From positions 71,835,501 through 71,899,500 of the forward strand of contig CM060833.1 of assembly GCA_030762175.1 (NCBI GenBank): a stretch of 64,000 nucleotides of DNA. The letters are read 5' to 3'. The position numbers and the translations under genes were made by a program. Shown here piece after piece: positions 23,693-37,440 of this stretch. Source of the DNA: Metallyticus violacea. Its lineage: Eukaryota > Arthropoda > Insecta > Mantodea > Metallyticidae. How positions within the stretch are numbered: position 1 is the first letter of the stretch; every line of letters starts with the position of its first letter. The notes under the pieces are model-generated. The model made no database searches and was not told the origin of the DNA. It worked only from the letters and a program-made list of their open reading frames with translations.

Positions 23693-24250
23693 ATGGCTTG
23701 CTTTATTTTACTACTTGATCTTCTAATTCCTGTTATATTTCCAACAAATACCAATTCTTGTATAGTAATCTATTTCTGTTTTTCTATTTCACAACCCTCT
23801 GTAACTTCCATATTGTTGCTGTTAAATTCAGAACGAACCTTCTCAATAAAAATCTACAGAAAGTGCCCTTGGGTCTGCTGCGATATATCCCTTCAACAGA
23901 GAAAAATAGGACCTTTCATTTATGGCGAGTTTGTAAAGCAACGTATAATTGATGCAAATGATTTTAGCCTAAAGCAAAGCCAATCCCATAAATCTATTTA
24001 TTTGCTCCCCAAAACTGTAACGCATCGCGTGCAAGATTGTGAAAATGTCCTGATTAATATCTGTAGCAAATTAATTGCCTTTTCGCTAGCAATAGATGAG
24101 AGTATTAACGTGTACGACACCGTGCAACTTGTCATCTATGTCAAGGGTATTAATAATGCTCTTCAACCTAGACAAATTATTGGATACTGTGCCTCTAAAA
24201 CACAATATAAACATAAAAATATACACAGGTTGCTCAAAAGCATAGCATAG
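23693..24250 (+). pseudogene. hAT-type transposase fragment (GTF2IRD2/ZBED5-like group)
   Basis: The 185-codon frame becomes recognisable from about residue 74: 'GPFIYGEFVKQRIIDAN', then 'LLPKTVTHRVQDCEN', then 'AFSLAIDESINVYDTVQL' and 'VIYVKGIN'. In hAT transposases of the GTF2IRD2/ZBED5 type, the 'SLAxDEStDxxDTAQLaIF' segment holds the first catalytic Asp of the RNase H-like core; here the matching Asp is near residue 138. The first 70 or so residues look unrelated and are probably chance reading frame. The frame stops at 24248-24250 and I could not follow the rest of the catalytic domain or the C-terminal dimerisation region downstream. A dead fragment, named from remembered motifs. Confidence 0.7.
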
Positions 24251-27200
24251 ACTTTATAGGTGATTCAGGTTGCTTTAATTTGTTTATTTTCTAAAATAGC
24301 TCTCGAACTCTTAACAAATTGACAGATTTTTTATGATAAGTACATTTTACAATCATTGTTGCAAAATCTATAACGTCATGGAGAATGCAACATACGCTCT
24401 GCATTTCTCCCTATCTTTTTCTCTCAATTTAAGTTCTGAAAAAAAATCACAATTTGATGAAATGAAAATGTTATTACGGTACTTCTATATTACAATTTTA
24501 TGTACAGCTCAGTATAACAAGTTTATAGACGTCTACAGTAATGCCAGGAATATTATATGAATAAAGTAATTTCTCTGAATTGTAAACATCAATTTTATAT
24601 TTAACTAAACGTCCAAAACATTTTCCTTTTGTAATATGCCAATATCTAAGACAGCACAAACATCCCTTGATACTCTGGAAGAAATATTTTGCTGGCAGAA
24701 TCATTTTTAGAGCGTTTTCCGTTTACGATTATTCTTTTAAAAAAAAGCAGAATTTACAGAAATAGGGCTCACACTATAGATAAACAGAAATACCATATTA
24801 GAGCAGAAATGCCAAGAATTTTGGAAGCATTATTTTTGCTTGTGAATAATACTTTTTGTCAAAAATGTTATAAATGGCTAAATGCAAAGGGCACTATTTT
24901 GAACATCAACTATTGTCAAGTAGATACTGATTAAAAATAGTGTTATATTAATGCTCTTATTAATAAAAGTTACTAGCTTTAAATATACGGGAAGATTATA
25001 AATAGAAAGGATGGAATAGATCTGTTAACCAGCCACCACAGCCCAAGCGTAAGGCCCGCAGATGTCCAAGTGAGACGCGCGGTAAATATTGACACATTAA
25101 CAAATAATGGATATAAAATTAGAGAACTTGTATTACTATTAATATTATTGTTTAACTCCTGGAAGCTTACAAATATATAGGAGGGTGATTGAGCTCATTT
25201 GGCTGAAAATGAACATGAAATCCCTGTAAAATATACATAATTCGATAACTACTGCTCCACAGCTCCATCAGAGCTCGCTAATCATAGCATTCTATTCTCC
25301 TATCATAATCTTTACGCTAAAGTTGCATTTTCATAATTCCTAGACAGAACTCGTTTATTCATATTTACATAAAATCGAGAATTTACTTGTTTGGGAGCAT
25401 TTTTCTTATCATAGAATTCTTGTAAATGGAACTTTCTAACTTCTCCTTAAGCAGTTAACCATTTGAGTTCTCCCTTTTAGAACACAACTAAGCACCGCTT
25501 TAAAATGGTCATATGCGTATGTTATTTCGCTGTATCATTAAACACTCAAAGAAAAAGGAATACGAGGTTCCATCTGTGGCATGTTAGTTGACGTGTGTTA
25601 CAGCCCATTTGTGTATAAAGTTTAATTATTTTCCCCCATTTTCTTTATATTTTGTAATTTAATATATAAGCTGTACATGGTTAGATTAGAGGTGCCAAGA
25701 AATATATGTTATATACGGGTTTATGGAAGTCTTTAAATAGCCCAATTTGATAAAAAAATAATAATTACCATAAGAGCAAAATACTTGGATCACTGGCACC
25801 ATTAATGAAGGAGTTAACCGCTACCCCCCCCCCCCAAAATTGAAGTAAGGAAATCCGTGAAGCTCCGTCTTCATGCTGCGTATTCATTCTTACATCAAGC
25901 AAGAACGGTGACTCACTTGGTCTCCCTAGCAAGAAGTTGAAAGATGAATTTTGAAACTCATCTGACGATCAGCCCTCTAATATAAATGAAGCGAACCTTG
26001 AAAAGTACTCCGGTATGGAAGATGGTCTATGGTCCAGTGAACAATTAACACTGCTACATGCTCTAACAATTAGCAATAGGCACATTCTCTGAAAAGACCA
26101 GAAAAGTACTCGTCACTACCAAGGGGAAGAAAATAGAAATACGAAAAAGCAAAGGCAAATTAAGTTCATGACATATCCAAGGGCAAGGATTTAGCATTTA
26201 CTATTTTTTAAGTATCTTTGTATTCAATGAATGCTTAGTGTTCCTTCCCGCCCCTTTTTTTTTTTAAAAAAAAATAATTTACAGCAAATAAATTATCAAA
26301 ATGCAATATTACTCTCAACTAAAAGTAAGATATTTTTAAACATTCTTAGTAACTTTAACAATTGCAATTATCATCTAACACCAAATTAGTTCTTACTTAA
26401 GCAGCATTTATCTTGCCATGTCGTATCATAATATGACTGGTTCAAATTTACCGTATCCTTTAATTTTCACTGAATTTCCTACATTTGCAAAAAGTATAAT
26501 CTATTTTTGCTCTATAACAAAATGTTGCAGTATATTATTATTTATAAATCTTGAATAATTTAACATTTTAAATTTTATTGGCTATTTGCTCAATTGAATT
26601 TCTTGTTATAAGGACTTATTTTACAATTATGGCATTTTTTCCCTTAAATTCACTTTATTTGAATAATTTGAAAGTGAAAAATGTAATAATTTGAGCAATT
26701 TATATAGAAAATAAATCTCAGATACTTTTGAAAAATAATCATTTTACAGCTAATTCGAAAAATACAGTTCTATAACCAAACTTCATTCATTAATTTCTTA
26801 ACATTGAAAACAATATTTCCAGCTATTAACATCCAAAGTGTAGAGCCACCAAAGGAATATTAAAAGTGTAAATGATACCTATAGTATCTCTTTCGGAGAT
26901 TATAATGAACACTAACCATATTCCATTTTAATAAGCTGAATTGTAAAGTTCAACAGAGTATGTCAATCTATACATTTAATATGTAAAAAAGAACATTTAA
27001 ACAGATTGTTTGCTTGTTTTACAAGAAAAGTATTCAGGAAAAGAGAGCTCAATCAAAAGTTCTAAAAATATTCCACATTTGCCTTAACTTTGTTCATTAT
27101 TTTTATTTTTTGATAAAGTATACTCAGGGGTAAAAAAATGGTTTGTTAAAAATATATAGTTTAACTATGTAGGGTTACTAAGTAATAAGAAAAAAAATTC

Positions 27201-27360
27201 ACTGAAACATCAATAATAGTTATGTTGTGATTTAAATTAAAATAATTAAATATAAATACATGTATTTATCAAATCACTTGTGTTCGAAAGAACATCTTGC
27301 ATGATTTGTTTGCCTATATATAAAGTATATTCAAAATTTAAAAACCTGGAAGATATTTTA
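24251..27360. other. AT-rich DNA, no gene seen
   Basis: Frames of 75-81 codons at 24333-24934 follow the hAT fragment but match no part of a transposase that I recognise. There is a poly-C run at about 25823-25835 and a poly-T/poly-A junction near 26260. The rest is unique AT-rich sequence. Confidence 0.45.
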
Positions 27361-27860
27361 ATGTTTAAGCCTTGCTCGAGAGCTGGCCGTTTGTGCCTAC
27401 GCTCCTAGTACCTCCGGCAAGAAGGGATAAGATAAGGGAGAACCAAATAGCCAGAATGTACGGGCGATAAAACATGAACGTAGACGGTTCCCTAACATTG
27501 CTTCCAGATAGAACACACAGACGCAGAGCTCCTCCCCTTGACTCAAAGTAGTGCAAGTCCCTCAGAATGGCCGCTTCCATACCTGACGCTGGGGCAGAAA
27601 CTTTCCAATGCGCAAGCTACCGTTACACCGCACCAGCCCACCTCTCCCTGGCACTTTCGACTCTGTAACAGAACCAGCGGAATGAAATGATATGCGATAA
27701 TACAGCGGAAAATTCGTGGAAATGAAGACGCATTACAGCATTCGCCCAAACGACCAGAGAAAACACGAAATAACCCCAAGATCAGGTCTGGTAGTTTGAA
27801 TTCGGGGTCTCCCAAATGCAAAACCCCAGCGTTACCGCCTCAATCACCTCGCTCGATTTT
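27361..27860 (-). other. GC-richer segment with unexplained open frames
   Basis: This 500-bp island is clearly richer in G, C and CpG than its neighbours. On the minus strand it carries overlapping frames of 92 codons (27543-27821) and 71 codons (27365-27580). The second includes a hydrophobic stretch 'YILAIWFSLILSLLAGG'. I do not recognise either product. Possibilities are part of an uncharacterised repeat, a host exon or a chance frame. The sharp edges favour an inserted repeat. Confidence 0.35.
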
Positions 27861-31073
<3,213 letters not shown>

Positions 31074-31290
31074 TTAATAGTGTTTAACACTCGATTTCGC
31101 TACCGAAACAGTAGACAATACGAGATGAAATAAAAAATGGAAATTTATTTTAAAATGAAGAAAGTGTTCCAGACACAAATTTGGAATATCTCTGAAATTT
31201 GCAAATTGGTAAGGACTGAGAATTACTTGGAATAAATCTAAGTTGGGGAGAACTGTCCTGATGGGAATTCCGTTCACAAATTCTTGACTT
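31074..31290 (-). mobile_element. SINE family B, diverged copy
   Basis: The left edge, 'aatagtgtttaacactcg', matches the 3' end of the family-B SINE at 18951-19217. Collinear but diverged words continue through 'gtgttccagacacaaattt' and 'ctgatgggaattccgttc', where the B box has decayed. An old copy. Confidence 0.7.
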
Positions 31291-31661
31291 ACCGGTATCG
31301 TTTTATACTGTACGAAAGAAGATATACAGGCAAGAGGGCAGTCAAATTCATACCCTCAAATGTTATTATCAGAGGCAGCATCCAAAATGGGTATGAAATT
31401 ACAAGTAAATTAAAGAAAATGCGATGTATTAATCCTAATGATATGGATGGATGCTGTAAAAACATTCTTAAAATCACAAAGAATCCCATCTGACTTCACG
31501 CGTGTGTAAAATCATATAACCGCGCTAACATCCTGTCATTAGCGGAATATGAAATGTTGTTAATCTAATCATAATTACTTAACTTTTTATTATTTAAAAT
31601 ATTATTTGAGGAAAAAAACATGAACTAATAAATTAATACACAACAAGCACTCTACTCCAAG

Positions 31662-31976
31662 TGCCCACCTCCCTGGTCTAATGGTTAGCGTTGCTGGCTG
31701 CTGGCTGGGTGGCCCGGGTTCGATTCCCGATATTAGGAATTTTTATGAGAAAAAGAAGCCTGGAACGAGGTTCACCCAGCCTCGTGAGGACAACTGGGAA
31801 GCTGCCTGGTGGAGAGGTGGCGATCTTCGATCTCGCAAGCCGCGCGATATGGCGATCGGTGGGATACGATGTGCTGATCACATGCCCTCCCTGCAATACT
31901 GTCATCTACCGATGATGATAAAATAGAGGAAGGAGATCAACGGCCCTCCTTAGGCTATGGCGAGCCATAGATGGCT
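31662..31976 (+). mobile_element. tRNA-derived SINE, family C, full length
   Basis: The head has an A box in 'tggtctaatggttagcg' and a B box in 'gggttcgattccc', with a small 'ctggctg' duplication between them. The body runs to a 'gatgatgataaaatagagg' region and a GC-rich end, 'ggctatggcgagccatag'. A perfect 11-bp target-site duplication, tctactccaag, flanks it at 31651-31661 and 31977-31987. Chance frames of 74-81 codons cross it on both strands and should be ignored. Confidence 0.9.
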
Positions 31977-31987
31977 TCTACTCCAAG

Positions 31988-32391
31988 CGTTATGTCTGGC
32001 AGACAATGCCCTGAAATAGTTTTCATTTTGTAGTTTTGACCTATATTTGCAGTGTCTTCAAATAACTTCAAACTTCAGGCTTTTCCTTTCTAAATCACTG
32101 AACTGCACAAATCATTGAACTATCTGAATTGAATTATCGAATGTAAAACAAACCTCTGAATGCATTCCGAGCTGAAATTATTGTATGCATATCTTAAAAT
32201 AAAGTTGCGTTCTTAATCTTAACTCGGTATTCTTCATAAGATATCGCAAAAAAAAATCCTAAATTACTTTATATATAGTTTGAAGCAAATTAGCAGCTAT
32301 TAAGGTTAGGTAGCAAAAATATAACAAATGTAGATCATTTTCGCGACTCAATGAAGGAAAAAAAAAGACGGTATATATAAAATAAAAATAA
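31988..32391. other. AT-rich DNA, no gene seen
   Basis: Nothing recognised between the family-C SINE and the next dispersed repeat. Confidence 0.5.
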
Positions 32392-32520
32392 AGTAACACT
32401 AATAACAGTGTAACAAATTAACAGTAATTATAATAGTAAAAAAGGATAAAACACTAAGAAAAATTCACACTTGAGATCGCTATATTTCGAACTCTTGGAG
32501 TCCTTCTATGGCAAGAAGAC
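32392..32520 (+). repeat. Partial copy of the 4.2-kb fold-back family
   Basis: Collinear with 4163-4290. Shared words include 'aaggataaaacactaag', 'agaaaaa.tcacac' and 'atcgctatat'. The right arm of the fold-back is missing here. It shows that the sequence at 4.2 kb belongs to a dispersed family. Confidence 0.6.
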
Positions 32521-32540
32521 GAGAAGTCACTTGTAGTCAC

Positions 32541-32593
32541 CTATCAATTAGCTCAAATATGTAAATCAGGTATCAATAAATTAACTTTATCGT
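32541..32593 (-). repeat. Inverted copy of a 53-bp segment found at 33968
   Basis: The reverse complement matches 33968-34020 at about 51 of 53 positions by eye. Sequence outside the 53 bp does not match on either side. The strand given is relative to the copy at 33968. Confidence 0.85.
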
Positions 32594-33744
32594 TCATTAC
32601 TGTAATTTATATATATACACATATAATTGCTCTAAAATATTTTTCGGGTATCTAGATGGATACAAGAAAATACAAAATGTATAAAACACATACACACACA
32701 ATCACAAAGTCTAGGAAAGGAAACAAAAGGAAGAAGCAGCAGAAAGAACGTCGAATAGAATATAAATACCATGAAACAATTACATTATTTTATTTATTGG
32801 CATATATCCTAATATTTCAAGTTCGTATTCTTTATTAGAATAAGTAAATATGATAACAATCTCTTTTGTCTCTTTACCAATCTACAGTCATATTAGCAAA
32901 TATGCATATAATAATGATATGCAAGCAGAAACGCTAAGTCATTAATGCATGAATCTAATTCTGATTAAAGTTAGTATAGGAAATGTAAGGATGTGAATAG
33001 CAAAGCTGCTCGTGCGTTTGACATTTATAGAAACCAATTTCACAAATACTGTTCAAACAAATAAATCAACCTCTCGTTTGCCCAGCAGATTATCCCACGC
33101 CAATAGAAGTCAGCAAATATCGCTGAACCGCATCTGAATATCAAACGTGAGTCCCTAAGCGTAACCCCGCTTAAGTATTATATAAACGAGAGTTATCTAC
33201 GGAAGGATTTCCATATCTAGAACCTAGGTCCTTATACAAATGAATATTTAATTTATCAGTATTTAGATTCCCATGCAAATAAACATACATGAACTGTGGA
33301 AATATATCCATTGATAGACGAAATAGTATTCGACTACAGTAAGTGCAAATAATTATTCTTAAGTGTTCCTATGTTAAATGATATTTAGTCATTTAATTTT
33401 AAAGGCAATTTGTTTGATATAATGTTCCTATATTCCAGCTTGCTTTAAATTTTTCAAAACTGTCTGTTAGTTTCGAATGCACTACCAGCTATCTCGTCGC
33501 GTTCTCCTTTTGTCCACGGTTTGAAAATGCCTTCCTTTGAACGACTGAAGGACATAGCAGATAGTCAAATTTGAGCTCCAGGAGATGTGACATAAATTGT
33601 CTCTAGATTCCTTCCCAAGATACAAGATAAGATGGTTACATAGGGCCCAAGCTTGCACAGCAGCGTCTCATTTGATTGGCTCTACAAAAAAGCGAATATT
33701 CATACATAAGGGAAAATCTGATACCAGCAACCACACCTATAAAT
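32594..33744. other. DNA between the inverted 53-bp copies, no gene seen
   Basis: AT-rich, with frames of 60 codons or fewer. No transposase or other domain was recognised in the 1.4 kb between the inverted copies. Confidence 0.5.
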
Positions 33745-34075
33745 ACTGTCGCGTTACTAAATAAATATCTATCACCTAAAACTAATTTAAAGAGCAATCG
33801 CTGATTTCCTAAACTCATTAGAAACCTAGTAACGTGGCATTAAGGTGTGCAGTCAGAGATAAAATTTCCTTTTATTCGTTAAATTCTTTTTCTAAATTAA
33901 CTAGTAAGTGTTAAAGAAAGCAGTTTAAATTGTTTTTAGTTATAAACCAAATAATACCGATCATTTCACGATAACGTTAATTTATTGATACCTGATTAAC
34001 ATATTTGAGCTAATTGATAGGTATGTTATTCATAGATAGCCCTGCAGGGATCTGGGCTCGACCTTTGGGCTTCAC
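33745..34075 (+). repeat. Dispersed repeat, copy 1 (with 50991-51325)
   Basis: Collinear with 50991-51325 over about 330 bp: 'gcgttactaaataa', 'cctaaaac', 'tcctttattat'-like T-rich blocks, 'tttattgatacctgatt', 'catagat.gccct' and 'gcttcac' recur in the same order and spacing. Identity is perhaps two-thirds by eye. The conserved 53-bp core at 33968-34020 is also inverted at 32541. No coding capacity and no tRNA-like head, so the family type is unknown. Confidence 0.65.
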
Positions 34076-34323
34076 AATACCAAAGTACCCGTTCCACAAT
34101 GTGCAAGTGCAATATTTAATATAAAATTTCAAAGAGACATAAATCCATTCATATTTGACTAACAGTTAAAGTGGCTTGCCCCAAGTTGGTGAGCCATTTT
34201 GCTGCAGTTAGGTGTTCCGGTTAGTTATTTTAACCGCTACTCGAGAAAAATTAATTCAGGATTATTTCGCTGTTTATTTTGAGTCTACCTCAATTGGATT
34301 GAAAGAATGACTTCTTAACGAAA

Positions 34324-34344
34324 AGTAGCAGCAGCAGCATCAAC

Positions 34345-34414
<70 letters not shown>

Positions 34415-34488
34415 TAATAGTAGCAGTAGTAGTAGTAGTAGTAGTGTAATAGTAGCAGTAGTAGTAGTAGTAGTAGTGTAATAGTAGC

Positions 34489-34536
<48 letters not shown>

Positions 34537-34719
34537 GGTAGTAGCAGTAGTAGTGGTGGTAGTGGTAGTAGTAGTGGTAGTAGTGGTAGTAGTAATAGTA
34601 GTAGTAGTAGTAGTAGTAATAGTAGTAGTAGTTGAAGTAATAGTAGCAGTAGTAGTAGTAGTAGTAGTAGTGTAATAGTAGTAGTAGTAGTGTAATAGTA
34701 GTAGTAGTGTAATAGTAGC

Positions 34720-34770
<51 letters not shown>

Positions 34771-34828
34771 AGTGGTAGTAGCAGTAGTAGTGGTGGTAGT
34801 GGTAGTAGTAGTGGTAGTGGTAGTAGTG

Positions 34829-34873
<45 letters not shown>

Positions 34874-34934
34874 ATAGTAGTAGTAGTTGAAGTAATAGTA
34901 GCAGTAGTAGTAGTAGTGTAATAGTAGCAGCAGC

Positions 34935-34981
<47 letters not shown>

Positions 34982-35301
34982 TGGTAGTAGCAGTAGTAGT
35001 GGTAGTGGTAGTGGTAGTAGTAGTGGTAGTGGTAGTAGTACTAGTGGTAGTAGTGGTAGTAGTAGTGGTGGTAGTAGTGGTAGTAGTAATAGTAGTGGTG
35101 GTAGTGGTAGTAATAGTAGTAGTAGTAGTAGTAGTAGTAGTAGAAGTAATAGTAGTAGTGATAGTAGTAGTAGTAGTGGTAGTAGTAGTAGTAGAAGTAG
35201 TAGTAGTAGTAGAAGTAGTAGTAGTAGTAGAAGTGGTAGTAGTAGTAGCAGTAGTAGTGGTAGTAGTAGTGGTAGTAGTAGTAATAGCAGTAGTGGTAGT
35301 G
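34324..35301. repeat. Long (AGT)n array, about 980 bp
   Basis: Almost pure AGT/GTA/TAG units with GGT, AGC, AAT and 'gtgtaatagtag' variants. A block containing 'gttgaagtaatagtagcag' occurs at about 34632 and again at about 34887, giving a higher-order duplication of roughly 250 bp. Long Leu/Tyr/His (minus) and Val (plus) frames through it are artefacts. The right end abuts the 3' end of a minus-strand LINE, whose tail probably seeded it. Confidence 0.97.
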
Positions 35302-35598
35302 TTATTTGCAACATATATTTATTATAAATTTATCTCATCTATATCGCACGAGTGAGGACCGTTCATACTTTCCCAATACATTAGGAAATATTTGAAATTG
35401 CACAAACTAATATTTGACTCTTAAGAGACAAACAGCATATATAATAATGAAATAAATAAATGGAAAGAAAAAACATATAATAGAATTTTTTGAAATACAT
35501 AAATTAAATAAACAGAAAAAACAGCATAAAAGTAGATAATTTACACTCCCACACATATATGTACAAATAATTGCAAAAATATTATGACTCATGTTCCC
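35302..35598 (-). mobile_element. 3' UTR of a minus-strand LINE
   Basis: Non-coding AT-rich sequence between the stop of the LINE C-terminal frame (35599-35601) and the AGT array. On the minus strand it ends 'aataaatatatgttgc' and passes into ACT units at 35301, matching the layout at 18542-18926. Confidence 0.6.
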
Positions 35599-35841
35599 CT
35601 AACCCTCTTCACTGCTGTCTGCCTCTTCCGATCTGAGCTTGTTTAAAATTTTACCTACACCCTCCTCTTTCTTCCTATCTGCTATTTCCTCTCTCTCATT
35701 AACAAATGGGGCCGGTAGATATCTCTTTTTCCATTCTTCTGTCTCTTGGCAGTATGCTAGAATATGATCCCAAGGTTTTTTCTCCGTACATATAGGGCAA
35801 TTTAACGAAAAAGTAGTACGTATATCGCTGCACTTTGTAGT
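35599..35841 (-). pseudogene. C-terminal end of a non-LTR retrotransposon ORF2
   Basis: An 80-codon open frame runs from after an in-frame TAA (35842-35844) to the TAG at 35599-35601. It contains 'CPICTEKKPWDHILAYC', a Cys-x2-Cys...His...Cys knuckle, followed by 'EEWKKRYLP' and an acidic/basic end, 'ILNKLRSEEADSSEEG'. The knuckle matches in layout the one at 18321-18542 and is typical of the C-terminus of R1/LOA-like LINE proteins. Upstream RT sequence is absent, so the copy is 5' truncated. The reading frame to the natural stop is intact. Confidence 0.7.
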
Positions 35842-36884
35842 TTATTTGTTTAAAGTAAAGAACTTGTTTACATTTGTATTACAGAACACGGATGAAGAGG
35901 GTAATACCACACAACCCTGACCTTAATTAGATTCTCCTTGTATTTCTGCCACGAGCGTAAGAGCAACGATTGCGCATGGATTTGACCTTGAAATTTTGCG
36001 ATTCTTAATCTCACGCGCTTGAACCTTCCGAAATGTGGGTCACGGACACCATTATAAGTCCTCATGATATCCGCAGTTTACTTCGCTTATTTACTACAAA
36101 TATGTAACCGAAAGAGAGCGCTTTCACCTCATATTATTTAATGTTAAATTGCGCAAACGTTGACGAGCGACATGGAAATTACCCTTATGGGTGGTAGAAT
36201 AAGCGTTACCAGCCTTCTCTGAAATTTAGTTCCACGCTATTTCAGGTTTTCACAAATACACGCGCAAGACTTTTTTGAGTTTACAAACATAGGTTAAGTT
36301 CTAAATGCGCAATCTAGCACTTAACTTCTAGAAACGCTAGAGTTCCGCCTGTGTGCTTGTAACGCCGCCGATCTGTGTATCCCTTGTCTATCCCCTTCTT
36401 TCCGGAGACGTCTCTTTGGGGGTAGTAGGTACAAAAGGCCCATCAGCGTGGCGGAGTTGCCGAAACATCATCCTCCGTCTCATTTCCTATTCTATTCCAT
36501 CCTAGTACATAGAGGAGCATAAATGTATCATTATTCTTAATCTACGCTGTACGCTATTGATAACTCTCGAAGAAAAATTACGTAAAATCTTAGGATAGCA
36601 CTACAATAGTAGGATTGTTAGGGAAATGAAAGAAGATAAACTTTTAAACATTTATGCTATTATGATAAATAAACAACAAAGAACTAAAACAATAAAAATA
36701 ACTCAGATATAGCAAGAAAAACTGAAAGTACATTTAAACTTTATAGATTTGTGAAATAATCAACGTGATTCTGTTGCGACATCAGGAAATAAGATATATT
36801 TAAATTAAAGACTTCCAGAAAATGTACTGTATACACTTCTGCAGCTCTAAAGAGTTTTTTTTTTTTCGTAAAGCAATGAGTAAA
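35842..36884. other. Partly GC-richer DNA, no gene seen
   Basis: Region 35868-36065 (65-codon minus frame) and the GC-richer stretch 36100-36480 show no recognisable domain or RNA. Confidence 0.45.
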
Positions 36885-37073
36885 ATGACTGGGGGACTTG
36901 TTTGAGCAGGAATGATCCAATAAAAGATGGACTGTCATGAAATGAAAACCCAAGCTAAATAAATATGGTAAAAAATTTAATATAAATGACTGGGGGACTT
37001 GTTTGAGCAGGAGTGATCCAATAAAAGATGGACTGTCATGAAATGAAAACCATGGTAAAAAAATTTAATATAA
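36885..37073. repeat. Recent tandem duplication (101 bp + 88 bp)
   Basis: Unit 1 is 36885-36985 and unit 2 is 36986-37073. They share 'gactgggggacttgtttgag' and 'agatggactgtcatgaaatg' with one substitution in the first 65 bp. Unit 2 lacks about 14 bp around 'caagctaaataaat' and has one extra A in an A run. No gene crosses it. Confidence 0.92.
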
Positions 37074-37382
37074 TTTATCAAGAATAATGAACTTTGAAAA
37101 CAGTATAACTGATTACATAGAAAATTCGATATAAGATCATATCACAACTTACTTGTTTCTAAATGGATATCTTGAAAAATACAAAAGATCAACACTAGGA
37201 CAAGCAATAATTAAAAAGCTTACCAGGCAAGAAAGCAGTTTTATCACAACCGAAACAAGCGTATCTTAATTTCTTTCAAAGAGGGTCTGTGAGTGACCTA
37301 ATTGCACACTGATTGAAATTAGAGTTTCTTAAGAAATAATTAAGAAAATTTAACTAATAAATAGTTGACTTTATTTTAATAG
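37074..37382. other. AT-rich DNA, no gene seen
   Basis: Nothing recognised. Confidence 0.5.
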
Positions 37383-37440
37383 GGATAATCCGTTTTTACT
37401 ACTGCGGGCTCACAGGCGGTGAATCGATAATACACAACAC
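37383..37440 (-). mobile_element. SINE family B, 3' fragment
   Basis: 'cgtttttactactgcgggct' and 'cacaggcggtgaa' match the left (3') part of the family-B SINE at about 18973-19006. Confidence 0.6.

Noticed and set aside
24333..24934. 75- and 81-codon frames after the hAT fragment as the rest of the transposase
   Set aside because: No match to the expected hAT middle or C-terminal motifs.
31678..31926. Overlapping 74-81 codon frames on both strands
   Set aside because: They lie wholly inside or at the edge of a tRNA-derived SINE that has no protein-coding function.
34340..35355. Long open frames of poly-Leu/Tyr/His (324 codons, minus) and poly-Val (126 codons, plus)
   Set aside because: They are translations of the AGT microsatellite in different frames and have no gene-like composition or signals.
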